Shown: positions 37,058-48,916, counted from the first letter of the stretch. The stretch is DNA of 64,000 bases from Hymenoscyphus infarciens (GCA_001414345.1 LLCB01000163.1:62001-126000); one strand, 5' to 3'. The notes: a model not told the origin generated them from the sequence alone. Translations and numbers: made by a program.

Positions 37058-38815
37058 AGGGTTTTTGGAAGAAACGAGAGTGTAGTCTTATTAAGTATGT
37101 GAAGAAGGCTGGGAACGGTTGACTGTTAAGCGAGTGAGTGTTAATGGGTGATAGAGTAGATCAATAGTTATATAGAGAAGGTCTATGCACCTTTCCCCAG
37201 AACTCATACCACAGGAATAGCAATTTAACACTTGTCACTTAGCTCCGTGATATTTCCAACAGTTTAAAGATTGTGATAGGAAATAAGCTAGGCTTCATGT
37301 ACAGTAGATCTTGGCTTACACGGCTGCCATAACAAAACAATACCGAGTTCTATTGAAAACCCCAAGACCACTCTTTACAGCTGGAATTGAAGACGAAAAG
37401 AGAAGGTGAAGATGGGAAAGAACATGGTGTGCGGTGACAGGGTTCTCTTACAATTTCGAGCCCCGGTTCGTGATCCTCCACCTCATTTTAAATAATCGCC
37501 CGACCTTCTCTTCGCATCCTCACCCCGGAATTGGCTGAATTACAGAGGCCTCGACCCTGGTATTTTTAGTCCGTATACCAAGTTGTTCAACTCCGTACTG
37601 TCCTCCTGTTTTTGCTTCGACATATCGCGCTCAGCCGGATTATGCCTGAATGAGATGGAACTCTCACCACCCCCAAAGATTAAACGCCCCCCCTTGCCCT
37701 CCCAACCACTTCTATAGGTATTATCTTGAATTCGCATCGGGAATGGAAATTCCTGAAGTCCACCTCGTTACTGTACGGAGTACCCCCATTTTGAGTCGTT
37801 CGGACTAGCGGGGCGGCACCCTCGCAGTCCCCAAGTCTCACCTGAATAGGCTCAACATGGCAACTTCGAGGCTACTCATAGCACGAAACAGATAGCAAAA
37901 TGTCGGAACGAAGAGGCTTGCCTAGGAACTATGCGGCAAATATCCCGTGCGTCTTGAGGCTTGGGCGATGTGCGGAAAGATCAAGAGACCCAAAAAGGAG
38001 AGCGATTGTGGTTCTTGGGCGCCTCGGTATCCCCGGCCTTCTACTTTATTTGAATATTCCGGTCTGACCTCAGATACAGGCAATAACTTTAACCTCCAAT
38101 GCCGAATTCTAGACTCCAGCTTCCTACCCGCGAATCTTCCAGAAATTTCCGCGCCATGAACCCCAAACAATAACACCGAATTCTGGTGCTGACTGGGAGG
38201 TATAATGGGTCGGCATTCCATCCCAAACGAAGTACACACGATTGATTGCATTAGCTATAGAAATAGGTCTGGGACAAAGATATCGTGGACACAGTGGACA
38301 CAGTGGACGCAAAGAGTTTTGGTCGTTGCATAAACTACAGATATTTCCCACCTGGTCTCAGGAGTGAAAGGAGTGAAAGGAGTGGAAACGTTGTGCGAGT
38401 CTACGAACGACTGCTTCCCTCTGGATACGGGAGAGGTCCAAGTTTACTTTCCACTTGAAAAACGCAGCCGCTTCCAGAGTGTAGTTTCTTGAGAACACTT
38501 CCCTGGGCAGAAAAACAGTCTTCGTGCAAGACGAACGGTCATTGACCCACTGTATCAAACATTGTCTGAAATGGTCAAGGAAACATTGTTCCAGAAGGTT
38601 GAGGAGATTAAGAGATTTCAATTTCTTAGTTGTCCCAAATCTTCTCAGTCAATGATTACCGAAAATATCTCGCACAATGAGATAAATGGCGCTGAAGAGC
38701 GATGACCACACTTCTTGACTCACACTGATACTTCGACTGTGGAACTTTTTATATTTCAAAGTCTGGCAATATTCATGCATACATCTCGCACGAAGTTGGA
38801 AAGAGAAAAGGTTAA
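37058..38815. other. Intergenic, no supported gene
   Basis: Upstream DNA of the protease gene and more. Short frames (for example 37922-38251 minus) show no family features. Two short 9-bp tandem arrays are present: GTGGACACA near 38,285-38,310 and GGAGTGAAA near 38,361-38,386. Confidence 0.45.
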
Positions 38816-39616
38816 TCAACCCCTACGCTTCTTTCGTGTCCATCCTCGTTTATTCGATCCACCAGATCCACCAGATCCACCAGATCCTCCTGCGTACTTA
38901 ATCAGTTGTTGTTGTGAGGCAGCGAACTCTTCCTCTACAGTGTACATTGGTCCTAGCCATTTCTCCTTTGCACCATGAAGTATCACCTGCTCCTTATTCT
39001 CTCTGACGTACCAACCACCCCGTCCTTCCGCTAGTAGCGCGTCCGTAATATAGTGGTCACGTCCCATACATCGATAACCATCTCCATCCCTAGTCCAAGC
39101 AAAGCCTTGAGTGCAACATCCACTAAAGGAAATCTGGGTTTGGGCCCATTGTTCTTGGATTTGACGTTCCTGGATAGAAAGTTGCTCGATTTGGAGTTGG
39201 CGACTTGCCATGTATTGGTCATGGGAGTTGTGATAATGGCTTCCTTGGGTGTGTTCGTGGATTTGTGCTTGGTTTTGGCCGCACTGCATTTCCATTTCCT
39301 GTTGATGCAATTGGTCTTGCTGAAATTGTTGTTGCGCTATCCACTCTCGTGCCATAGCCTCATCCTCATATGTGTGATCATGGATCAATCCTCCCCCAAT
39401 ATGATGATGTCCATGTGCTACTTGAACGAAGGCTCCTGGGTGGATCACCTGCCGCTGAACCACAAACTGTGAAGGTTGTGGTGCTTGTATTTCAATAGTC
39501 CGGGTCATCGAGGCTTCAACATGGAAGCTCTGCGAGCTGGACTCGTGTTCCTGCCAAGATGAACTTCCTGAGGATGATGCGAATCCGGTACCGTTATTGT
39601 CATTTGGTGGACCCAT
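38816..39616 (-). CDS. Gln/His-rich hypothetical protein with cysteine-containing C-terminal domain
   Basis: A single 266-codon exon from ATG 39616 to TGA 38816. Residues 1-60 are Ser-rich. Residues 60-155 are rich in Gln and His, with likely coiled-coil between about 85 and 155 (QQQFQQDQLHQQEMEMQ). Residues 165-235 form a compact part with conserved-looking Cys, Trp, Gly and Tyr (FSGCCTQGFAWTRDGDGYRC, then GRDHYITDALLAEGRGGWY). The end is a GGS repeat followed by a basic KKRRG tail. The C-terminal part resembles a small uncharacterised fungal domain, a judgement from memory. No catalytic motif is seen. It is divergent to the dynamin-like gene, sharing a 427-bp upstream region. Confidence 0.75.
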   Translation of the reverse strand: MGPPNDNNGTGFASSSGSSSWQEHESSSQSFHVEASMTRTIEIQAPQPSQFVVQRQVIHPGAFVQVAHGHHHIGGGLIHDHTYEDEAMAREWIAQQQFQQDQLHQQEMEMQCGQNQAQIHEHTQGSHYHNSHDQYMASRQLQIEQLSIQERQIQEQWAQTQISFSGCCTQGFAWTRDGDGYRCMGRDHYITDALLAEGRGGWYVRENKEQVILHGAKEKWLGPMYTVEEEFAASQQQLIKYAGGSGGSGGSGGSNKRGWTRKKRRG

Positions 39617-40043
39617 TTGTACTAACTTGTTCGTGTTTGTTGTTTGGATGTTTTGTGAAAGGAGATATGTTGGGCTACATTTCTCATATTTATAGCTGAT
39701 GATTTTCGTTTAGTGAATGTGAAGACGAAGTGAAGTCTGTCGAAATAGAAGTGAGTAATGGGCCCTTGGTAAAATCATTGTGAAAAATGACAATCACAGG
39801 GCTTCCTACATTTCAACCAGCATCATTTCGACTTGTTTCTAGTCATATATTGCTGAAATCAAAATAGCAGCTGGTTTTTCTATGAGGTACTTATAGTCTG
39901 TTTGAGCTGAAATGCCTGCGAAATGAGTGGCCCAGAGGCCCCGCATCGCGCCTTCTCTGCCTCAGCTTATACCAATGGCTCACTAGACACGCCTCGACCC
40001 CTCAACCATCTCAAACAAACAAACAACTAACTTCGACGCGACT
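39617..40043. other. Divergent upstream region
   Basis: 427 bp between the start codons of the Gln/His-rich gene (minus) and the dynamin-like gene (plus). It must hold both promoters. No specific operator was recognised. Confidence 0.6.
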
Positions 40044-43000
40044 ATGAAGAAAATCATGGGGGTCACGATTCCCGATCCGATGGACGCGAACGAGGAAATG
40101 GAATCGCTTCACAAGCATCGAAAAGAACAATTACATGAGATGCGCGAGCTCTTGGAGGCGATTGATGAACTGGCACAGCGAGGCCTTGGGACGCATCTAC
40201 CCCGGCCAAAAATCATTGTTTGCGGGGATATATCATCGGGGAAAAGCTCTGTGCTGGAAGCGGTGTCTCATATTGCCTTTCCAGTCGACGAAAAGAAATG
40301 CACAACATTTGCGACGGAGGTTAGGGTGTGCAGAGACTCAGGTAGCAACACCCTCGTCAATATACTTCCCCCGAGGTTGAAGTCCCTCGATGGACGGAAA
40401 CAGTCATGCAAAAGCTCAAGGGACATTCCTAACTTTATTGACCTGGCTAAGCAAACGTTCTCTCACGCTTCCGGAAGCTCTCTGACCTCAAACTTTGACG
40501 ATGTGCTTCACTTCCAGATTGACCATCCAGATCTGCCACCAACTTCATTTGTCGATCTTCCCGGCTTATTCTCACCCTTGGAACCACAACAATCGGAGAC
40601 AAAGGTTAAGGATACTGGATGCAGGCTCTTGTTTGTTTCCAACTTGACCCGGAACATTGATGACGAATGGTTATGCAGAGAGTTCGAGGAGTTCGGAACC
40701 ATCACGCGCGTCAAGGTTGTTATTGATAGAATCCTCGATAACTCCAAAGGTTTCGGTTATGTTGAGTTCGACAGCTCTGTCTCTGCTGCCTCTGCTCTTG
40801 CTGCTAAGAAGGGTTCTCTTATTGATGGTTGTGAGGTTCATGTCGACTTCTCTGTTCCACGAAACACTGGCCCTCCTCGCGATCTTGCCGACAACCGTAC
40901 TAAGACCTTTGGAGACTCCCAAGAGTCTGTTGATGTTCGCGATCTTGTCAAAGGCCACATGAATGACCCCCGGAGTATTATTCTTGCCGTTGTATCTGCC
41001 GAAAGAGATCCAACTGTCCAGGTAAGTTGAATTGCTTCTCAGTTCTCTTTATTAATTCTTTTCGGGCCACGGGTCATCATGGTCTATCCCTTCGTCGAAT
41101 GATGGACTTTTGGCTTCTACTCAAGTTTCATAGCTTTCTTGCAACTCCCTTCTCCGCCCAACTTGCCCCAGTAAAAGCTAACCCGGATTCTTTGATGTCT
41201 AGAGCGTGATCTCGCTAGCAAAGGCTGCTGATCCCGGAGGTTCAAGAACAATCGGGGTGATCACCAAACCAGACAAATTACTTCAGCACGGTGCCCAGAG
41301 TAGGAAAAGCTTTGAAAAACTCGCGATGAATGATGTCGAAAACCGCCAATTTAAGCTCGGATGGTACGTTTTGAAGAATCGAGATTCACACAGCCCAAAT
41401 TATACAACGACTGATAGAGAGGCTGACGAGAAGTCTTTCTTCGCACAACCTTCCTGGGCAAACTTCGAAGATTTGGGTCGTCTCGGTGCTGAATCTTTAC
41501 GTCGGCATCTCCATGCAACGATTCATGAGCGAATTGCCCAAAATTTGCCAGCCATTATCCAAGAGACTAATGGAGAAATTTCCAACTTGAAGTCCGAGTT
41601 GGCGAAAATGGGCAGAGAGAGGTCTGATAAACAGGCCAAACAAGTCTTTTTGCTTGATATTGCACAGAGATTTCAACACTTGGTTCACACTTCAGTCAAC
41701 GGAGCATGGTAAGAAGCCTGAAATTCTTTTTGGTCCCCCTTACCTAATTTTTTTCTCTTCGTCTCCCACATGGAACTAGCTGCCCCTTTGTAAGAAAGCT
41801 TAGTGCTCTTATATCGACTTGAATTGTTACCCGTGTTAATAATAGAACCAGGTCATCTGATCCCTTCTCAGAGCTCCTGAAGACAGCTGAGGGACGTGAC
41901 AGACACCTTCGAGCAGTCATTCAAGATCTCAATCATGAATTTGCTGAAGAAATGGCTACCAGCGGCCAGAAATGGAAAATCGTGGATGCGCAATCCACTA
42001 ACTCTTGTTCGCACGGAGAGGGTCCTCAAAACGTCGAGATGATAACCAGAAACGAATTCATTAAAAAAATCGAAATGCTTTCACGATCAACAAGAGAACA
42101 GGGGCTCAGCAATGCTGTCAACAATCATACAATTGGCATTTTGTTCCGTATCCAATCTACAAAATGGCCCAGAATTTCCGAGGAACACATTGAGTCAGTC
42201 CTGGATGCCGTAAAATCGTTCCTCGAACAATCTTTTGCCTCGTTAGCCGATGGAAGAATCTTGAATGCCATTCTGCTTGACGTAGTGGATCCAGTGGTGG
42301 AGGAGATGACTGTCCAGGCGAAGAAGAAGCTCATCGAAGTCTTAACACCGTATACCAAGCTTCAGCCAATTTCATATAACAGAGAATTTCTTCGAGTTAT
42401 AAAAGAGACTAGATCCAAGGGTCAATTCGGCAGTTCAGAAATTCTGGACAGTATGAATGCATATTATGAGGTATGGCAGAGCCAAAATTGCCCAATACTG
42501 CACAAGTAGCTGATATAATATAGACTAGTTTGGGTACATTCGTTGATAACGTTACAACTCTCGTTGTTGAAAATTGTCTCATATCAGCCCTGACGGATGT
42601 TTTCCCCCCCGCCAAGATACCCCTGATGGATGATGATGCCTTGGATCGACTCTCATCTGAATCTCAAGAGGATCAGAGCAAACGAAGAAGGTTGGAAAGC
42701 AAACTTCAATGTCTCAATAAGAACTTGGACATCTGCAAGAGACACTTGATTTATGCCCCACGTGGTTAGTGCACACTCTTTTCTGATGCTGACTTTCGCC
42801 GAAACACAGCAAGTTACTCATGGCTGATTATTGTTTATATCCAGTTACTGCGAGAAAGAGTCCAAATAAGCGTAGTTTTCTTCGCTTACCACCCACAAAC
42901 CAAACCGAAACATCACCTACTCAATCCAGTACCTCCTCTAAGACGGATCTTGGAAAAGTCAAAGAGTTTGGAATTGCAACTCCAGCTTCGGTTTCTCCTG

Positions 43001-44343
43001 TTCATACATCCGCGTCTATTCCAGTCTATACGCCTTCAACCACGAATCAAACACCGCCCGTCACACACCCCACAACAATGGAACAGCTGGCGCCATGTCC
43101 TTCAATTTCCGACGGCAAGAAGTCCGGAAGTGTAGTACCTGACCCAGAGCCCTCTTCTCAACCAGTTTCGACAACACGTCACTCAACATCGGATGCAAGA
43201 ACCCCATACAATCTTGCAAGCTCGTTTGTTCGAACCATACCTGAACAGGGAATCTTTGGTGGGAGTAAGAACGCTACGTCAACACTTGTCACGCCCGGCA
43301 AAGAAAATAATCTACAAAATGCTGGATCGCGGCCCGAACCAGTCTTTGGCATGAGTAGCCCGCTCCCTCCACGCTTGGAGCCCACATCTCCAACACACAC
43401 TAAGAGTGGTTTCAGTCGCTATGCTGACCAAGTTGCTACACCGGGGAAGCTTGGAACATTGTTCCCTACTCTTGAGCCACAGCAGGAAAGTGTGTTGAGA
43501 GGAGCAAACCCGTTCGGCTCTCCATCGCTGTCTTGGAAATCAGGGGAAAATAAGGACCCAATACCAAATTCGTCCTTAGGACCAATCCCCGCGGATCTGT
43601 TACATCGACAGCCAAGAGCTAATGGCACACCACGTGTTAAACGACCTGTCGAATATATCACTCGTAGCCCTACATCTAGGTCATCGACGTTTGGTCTAGC
43701 GACTCCGCAGAAGACTTCGATATCCCCATTTCCGCCTTTATCCAAGCCGGTAGAGACAACTTCAGTCCCGCAAGGAAGTTCTCCTCCCTCTCGTCCAACC
43801 CCGAAGCCTGCTTTAAACTTTGCATTCGGCGATTCTCCATTCAACGATGCTGCTTCAACTCCTGCCAAGAATCTTTTCGAAGCACCGACTTCAGCACCTT
43901 CCCAAACACTATTTGAGGGACAATCTACGAATTCGAATCCGAGATCTCTCGTCGAAGGTTCAACCCCTGATGCTCCTCGCTTTGGATCAACTCCCTTTCT
44001 GCAGAGCGAATTGAGACTTGAAAATTCAAAGACGTTCACCGCACCAGTCAATACCGCCGCAAAGTAGTTCCTCGTTTTTTAATTTCCCGGGTACGTCTGG
44101 CGTTCCATTTATTCCAACTCTGGAGAAAGACCCTTGTCACCCTTCAGCTGCAAAGCTCGATAGAATTCAATCGATAGGAGGGGATATACGCTTGGGCCAG
44201 TACTCGTACGAGGTTAGAGATATGATCTCCTCGGAAGCGAATTCTTGAAGCATTATTATCTTCTGGGTGATTATCATTGCTAACTTGTTTCTTAGGAACA
44301 TCGGCTAGCTGATTACAAGACCACTGGAAGGACGGCGTTCTGA
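40044..44343 (+). CDS. Dynamin-like GTPase with an embedded RRM and an FG-containing tail (frameshifted near the end)
   Basis: Exons: 40044-41021, 41203-41708, 41852-42470, 42524-42764, 42845-44064, then (after a +1 shift) 44066-44212 and 44296-44343. The GTPase domain has the P-loop GDISSGKS (61-68), CTTFAT, DLPG (171-174) and TKPD (347-350). Stalk sequence follows, and a GTPase effector domain (FVDNVTTLVVENCL) sits in exon 4. Residues about 193-290, between DLPG and the next helix (ESVDVRDLVKGHM), are a complete RRM. The last 400 residues are Ser/Thr/Pro-rich with seven FG dipeptides and probably disordered. Reading the main frame it stops at TAG 44065-44067 (1188 residues). Skipping one base recovers a frame and spliced exon ending EEHRLADYKTTGR, resembling conserved C-termini of fungal dynamin-like proteins. 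It probably acts in membrane remodelling or Mx-like defence; the exact role is unknown. Confidence 0.85.
40605..40925 (+). other. RNA-recognition motif inserted in the dynamin GTPase domain
   Basis: Within exon 1 the frame reads RNP2 LLFVSNL, then EWLCREFEEFGTITRVKVV, RNP1 KGFGYVEF, and a tail ending NRTKTFGDS. The order and the post-RRM linker with FGD match RRM1 of fungal nucleolar proteins of the Nsr1/Gar2 (nucleolin) family. Codons in this piece favour C- or T-ending forms (GCT, GTT, TCT, GTC, CTC), as in highly expressed genes, unlike the rest of the gene. Edges are approximate. Confidence 0.85.
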
Positions 44344-45265
44344 TGGGATTTGTGGTATGTACTTGGAATAAACCCTGGGTACTCTCGGAGAATGGAAGGA
44401 GAGCGTTTCTGGGAGTTTTTGATAGTTGAGGCAACCAGAGCGACAGGCTGGCATTTAGTGTGTGTACTGGGAATTATCCTGTGCTCTCACCCTTTTCACT
44501 TGTCTTACTCTGTACACCTCATGCAATATATTTCCCCTTAAATGGGGCCACGTGATGGCTCTCGCTTCAGTCCCTTTTTGCTTCCGGTCATCAGCAAATC
44601 TACAATCCAAATAGTACCATATTGCTTTGGTGGTGGCACCGCAAACACTTGTAGCTGCTACCTACGTGGCATACTAGGTATCTGTTGTTTTCTTGTACTC
44701 TGTATCCCTTTTGCTCTCTGTCGGACACCTCCGTCCTCCGTACACCACCACCCGTCTTCTTTCAAATGTAATCACCATAAATCACCTTAAATGGACGATG
44801 ATATGCAAGTGACACTTGGCATGCTTTCCAATGGTTGCAATGATTCAGTTGAGTGAGTTACTAATGTATTTGGTATAGTTTTTACCTACGATTTGAGGGA
44901 AGCCCCTTCACATTGCTCAGATGTGTTTTCAATTTCTTTCAAAGATTAGCTTGTAATTCTCTCAGCTTCGAAATAAGTGAATCATAAATATGAGTGAAGT
45001 TCAGTTAATGACGCCATTCACAGCGCACCACGTGATCTCAGTTAATTTTCTGCCCCTCACTCCGACACCGCCCCACTAACACACCCCGCCATGGGGCGGG
45101 TGGTCATAAAACAGATTTGAGGTCTGACCCATTCTTGATCTGCTTTCTCTCGCACTCGGCTTGGTCGCAGTCACGATAGGATTACTTTTCAATTCCACTA
45201 CTACCCTACCTATCCTATCCTTTTCGACATTTACCTTCTGCTCTTCAGCATCGCGCATCGTTATC
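44344..45265. other. Intergenic, upstream of adenylosuccinate synthetase
   Basis: No supported gene. Two CACGTG boxes (44549-44554 and 45029-45034; the second is 232 bp before the ATG) are candidate sites for a Cbf1/Pho4-type bHLH factor. That is inference from the motif alone. Confidence 0.4.
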
Positions 45266-47421
45266 ATGGGTGCCACTATCGTTCTGGGGGCTCAATGGGG
45301 GGTACGATCCATTGATCCCCAAACAGGAACAATTGCTGACCTAGTGACGACAACAGGACGAGGGCAAGGGGAAGCTTGTTGATATCCTCACCGAATCTGC
45401 GGATATGGTCGCGAGAGCTCAGGGAGGAAACAATGCTGGTAATTTGACCACTGAGGAATTGGCAATCTGGAGAGCAAACGGACTGATAATTGGCAACAGG
45501 ACATACAATTGCCCATGCCGGGAAATCATATCACTTCCACCTCCTCCCATCCGGCCTCATGAAACCTGGGTGTATGAATCTCATCGGAACGGGTGTCGTT
45601 GTACACATACCCTCTTTCTTTAAGGAGCTGGCAGAGTTGGAAGAACAAGGCCTCGATAACCCACGGGAACGAATTCTCATCAGCGATCGCGCACATCTCA
45701 GTTTGAAGTCAGTAAAACATGCCCTTTGTTGTTGGGATTGATAATTGATATGGTTCAGTGTGCATGCTTTGGTAGACGGCCTGGAAGAGGTGGAGCTGGG
45801 TGGGAATTCCATTGGGACTACCAAGCGCGGAATTGGCCCAACATATAGCACCAAAGCAGCCAGAAGTGGTATCCGAGTTGGCGATATATTTCACAAGGAG
45901 CTCTTTGATCGCAAGATTCGAGAGATTGCGCGGGCATATAAGCTCAGATACGGAGATTTGCGTAGGTGGATTCTCTACTCCCCTCAATTTTGCACTGCCA
46001 AGATGCGAATCTGCTTCGATATCGAGTACTCGTAGTTTACTAGAACTTACTGACATGTGTTGGTATAGTTGAATACGACGTAGAGAAAGAAATTGGCAAA
46101 TTCGATGTAAGTTTGCTGCATGCACCATCAGCCTGCATTTACCCCTGACTAACAACATCAGAACTACAGGACCGAACTCGCGGATTTCGTGGTGGATGCG
46201 GTCCCTCTTATTGCCGATGCAGAGGCCAAGAACGCTCGCATTCTAGTAGAGGGTGCTAATGCGTTGATGTTGGATCTGGATTTCGGAAGTTATCCATATG
46301 TTACCTCATCAAATACTGGTCTTGGGGTCAGTATCAACTTTGTTTGGTGGTAGATTCATTTTACTGACTTTACCAGGGGATATTTACGGGACTTGCCTTG
46401 AACCCAACGAAGATCTCATCAATCATTGGTGTTGGTTAGTACTTCCCGTCCATGGATATGTGACCGAGATTATTTTAGCTCGCCATTTCTTTTTTTATCC
46501 CGATTTTACGGCTCATTGCAGTGGCTAACATATCTTTTAGTAAAGGCTTACACCACTCGGGTAGGAACTCTTGCTATTGGCAATTACTTTAGTAAATACT
46601 GAGCTTTTCATAGGTTGGTGGAGGTCCATTTCCAACAGAAGACTTGACCGAGGAAGTCGTAAGTAGTTCATACCGGGTGCACTTGAGAAATCGTGGCTGT
46701 ACTAACAGATCTGAACCCCAAGGGCGTCAAACTTCAAGAAATTGGTCGGGAATATGGCGTAACAACTGGTAGAAGGCGTCGTTGTGGATGGTAAGTGGCA
46801 AAAATTACGCGCAGAAGAAAATATCCAAATTCTGACCATTCCTAAGGCAAGATCTGGTGGTAGTAAAATACAGCAGCCAGATTAACCATTGTAAGTCCCC
46901 TATTCTTCAAACGAGAATTTTCCGTGCTAATTTGTTTAGATACTGAGATTAATCTAACGAAATTGGATATCTTGGACACATTCCCTACCATCAAGATCGC
47001 CACCCAATACCTCGATGAGAATGGGCAAGACATGGGGTAGGTTGCCCTTCCAATTCATACTCGAAATAAATATGCTAACGATATATTGAAGCTGGCCAGC
47101 AGATCTTAGCCGACTTGACAACTGTAAGGTTGTGTACCATGAGATGGAGGGATGGCAGAAACCCACCACCGAGGCAAGAAGCTACTACGATTTGCCCAAA
47201 CAAGCCCGCGCTTATATTGAGTATATCGAGGAATATGTTGGTGTCAAAGTGAGTATTATCCAAGATATCCTCTTTTCTTTTCCAAAAGAGCGCCGGAATC
47301 TCTGGAACGCAGAGATTTCCGGGGCCTCGACTTACTTCAGAATATCACGTGCTAATTGTATTATTTGCAGATAACTTGGATTGGTACCGGACCTAGCCGG
47401 GATGCAGTCATCAAGAGATGA
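45266..47421 (+). CDS. ADE12: Adenylosuccinate synthetase
   Basis: Fourteen exons: 45266-45301, 45357-45438, 45500-45707, 45759-45961, 46069-46106, 46162-46326, 46377-46434, 46541-46560, 46614-46658, 46723-46790, 46847-46890, 46940-47036, 47092-47248, 47371-47421. They give 423 residues, the usual length. The enzyme joins IMP and aspartate with GTP, the first committed step to AMP. The signature GAQWGDEGKGK (8-18) carries catalytic Asp13, and NNAGHT gives His41, the same numbers as in E. coli. Also visible are [29 protein letters not shown] and [10 protein letters not shown]. It ends [14 protein letters not shown]. Exon 10 uses an AAG acceptor at 46721-46722; the earlier CAG acceptor would shift the frame. 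WQDL replaces the usual WLDL. Thirteen introns is many for a housekeeping gene in this group. It should be cytosolic and functional. Confidence 0.95.
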
Positions 47422-47778
47422 TTTGTCATGGATATTTCGGGTTTTTAGCATCACTAGACAGTCAACTTCCTTTTGATTCGCTTCACATTGTAAATACAAG
47501 TTTCAGGATTTCACATTAGAATTGAAAAGACTCAGATTATCTTTTTTGGAAGGTGGGCATGGAGTTTTTTTTGTTTATTAGGTATTTGTTTTTCCAAAAA
47601 GCTTCTCTTCCCAATTCGCGTATCGTGCCAACAAAACGTGACAGAACGTGACAGCGCCTGTGGCGCAGCAGAAATAAACCAACTCGCTAAAGGCGGCATC
47701 AATGTTGGTTTTATTTGAACCCCTCTTTTTCCCAATATACATACGAGCTTATCTAAAGGGGAAAAAACATAGATATGA
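47422..47778. other. Intergenic
   Basis: 3' flank of the synthetase gene. Nothing else recognised. Confidence 0.5.
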
Positions 47779-48438
47779 GCGCTCCGCTACCCTGCTCCCG
47801 AAACGAGTACTTCTCCATTCCATCTAGAGAGAAATACGGACTTTGATAACATCTGCAAGCAGCTAGAAAAATGCGCTTCTGGACCTGCCACGGAAGAAGT
47901 CGTGAAACAGAATAGTGGTGTATTTTATCCTACTGGTATGAGTATCCCATATTTTATCAGCACTCGGAACTAACGAGTGATCTTTTAGTCGGAGCACCAA
48001 AATCAAAGCCTTCAATTGAATCTTTTGAAGCGATAGAACATGCCTATAAACGCCTCGACGAGGGCGGGGATGGATTTTTCCAAGACCTGAGACCTCAAAG
48101 CTTCGATCATTAGTATGGAGGTTTGGCGCTTCATGGTGGGCACTGGTCCTTGGTTTCGTCCTACTAAAGCTGAGAGATACGGGGAGCTTTTGGGGTATGA
48201 TGATGAGGGGTAGGGGGTTTGGGTGGTACCTGGTGATCCGGAGATTCAACGTAATTTCCCGGATTTGAGAGGTTGGAAGATGGAAGATAAGGGGAGGATT
48301 GAGGCTGCTGGTGGTGTTTATTATGAGGATCGGGATTTGTACCTTGGCGCCGTGGGGGTCTTGTTTTTAGGAATGGTGATAGGACTTCGTAGCTGGTCAA
48401 AAGCAGAGTGCCTCCACGCTGCTCCTTTGATTGTTTAA
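47779..48438 (+). pseudogene. Decayed gene of unknown family
   Basis: A coding-quality frame runs 47779-47935, crosses a good 53-bp intron (47936-47988, GTATGA..TTTTAG), and continues 47989-48110 (SIESFEAIEHAYKRLDEGGD), then meets TAG at 48111. One base over, the coding signal resumes (EVWRFMVGTGPWFRPTKAER from about 48118), passes a TAG at 48211-48213 and goes on (NFPDLRGWKMEDKGRIEAAG, then VYYEDRDLYLGAVGVLF) to 48438. There is no ATG at the beginning, where TGA 47776-47778 precedes the open part. A frameshift, a nonsense codon and a missing start together indicate a pseudogene. The family is not recognised. Composition suggests a soluble globular protein. Confidence 0.6.
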
Positions 48439-48916
48439 CAAGATGAATTAATGTGGTCTGGTGGGTTGGTTTGTGATAGACGAAAGAAGGATGAAAGAAA
48501 TGCAAGGGACAGGCAAGTTATTAGGAACTTAGTCAAGGTGCTTCTTTGGAATTAAGTAAGTGAAAAGTTTTACATTGATAGTCTATATTATCCCTCCCAA
48601 AATAGCAAGAAGAACTCTCACCCTTCAATTTTCCCTTGGTAAAATCTTCGTCTTGAAGGGTTTGAGAAGTTGAAGTCTAAGACTCATTTGTAAGAGAAAC
48701 ATAGAACTTTCGTGGTGCTGATCCTTTGTCGCGTGTCAAGCAAGTGATCGAGATTGAGGTGTTGTTTCCTTTCTCTACTGCTCCTCACCTTTCCTCGCCC
48801 AACAAAACTATTGATTTTCCCTCGTTTGTCCAAACACCAATTCAAATAACCCATCTCGACTTCACATTCGAGTCCTCAGCCCTCCCAATTCTTCAACCAA
48901 CCACAACAACCAAAAC
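48439..48916. other. Intergenic
   Basis: Leader of the next gene plus unassigned DNA. A 109-codon alternative frame from 48726 starts at TTG, overlaps the acidic gene in another frame and looks like a shadow. Confidence 0.45.

Noticed and set aside
39053..39472. 139-codon plus-strand frame
   Set aside because: Antisense of the Gln/His-rich gene; Leu/Val runs come from reversed CAG/CAT codons.
40590..40925. GGAGAC at both edges of the RRM insert as a possible target-site duplication
   Set aside because: The two copies lie in different codon phases, so excising the segment between them would break the dynamin frame; probably chance.
43419..44051. 210-codon minus-strand frame
   Set aside because: Antisense shadow of the Ser/Pro-rich tail of the dynamin-like gene, which has splice-supported coding sense on the plus strand.
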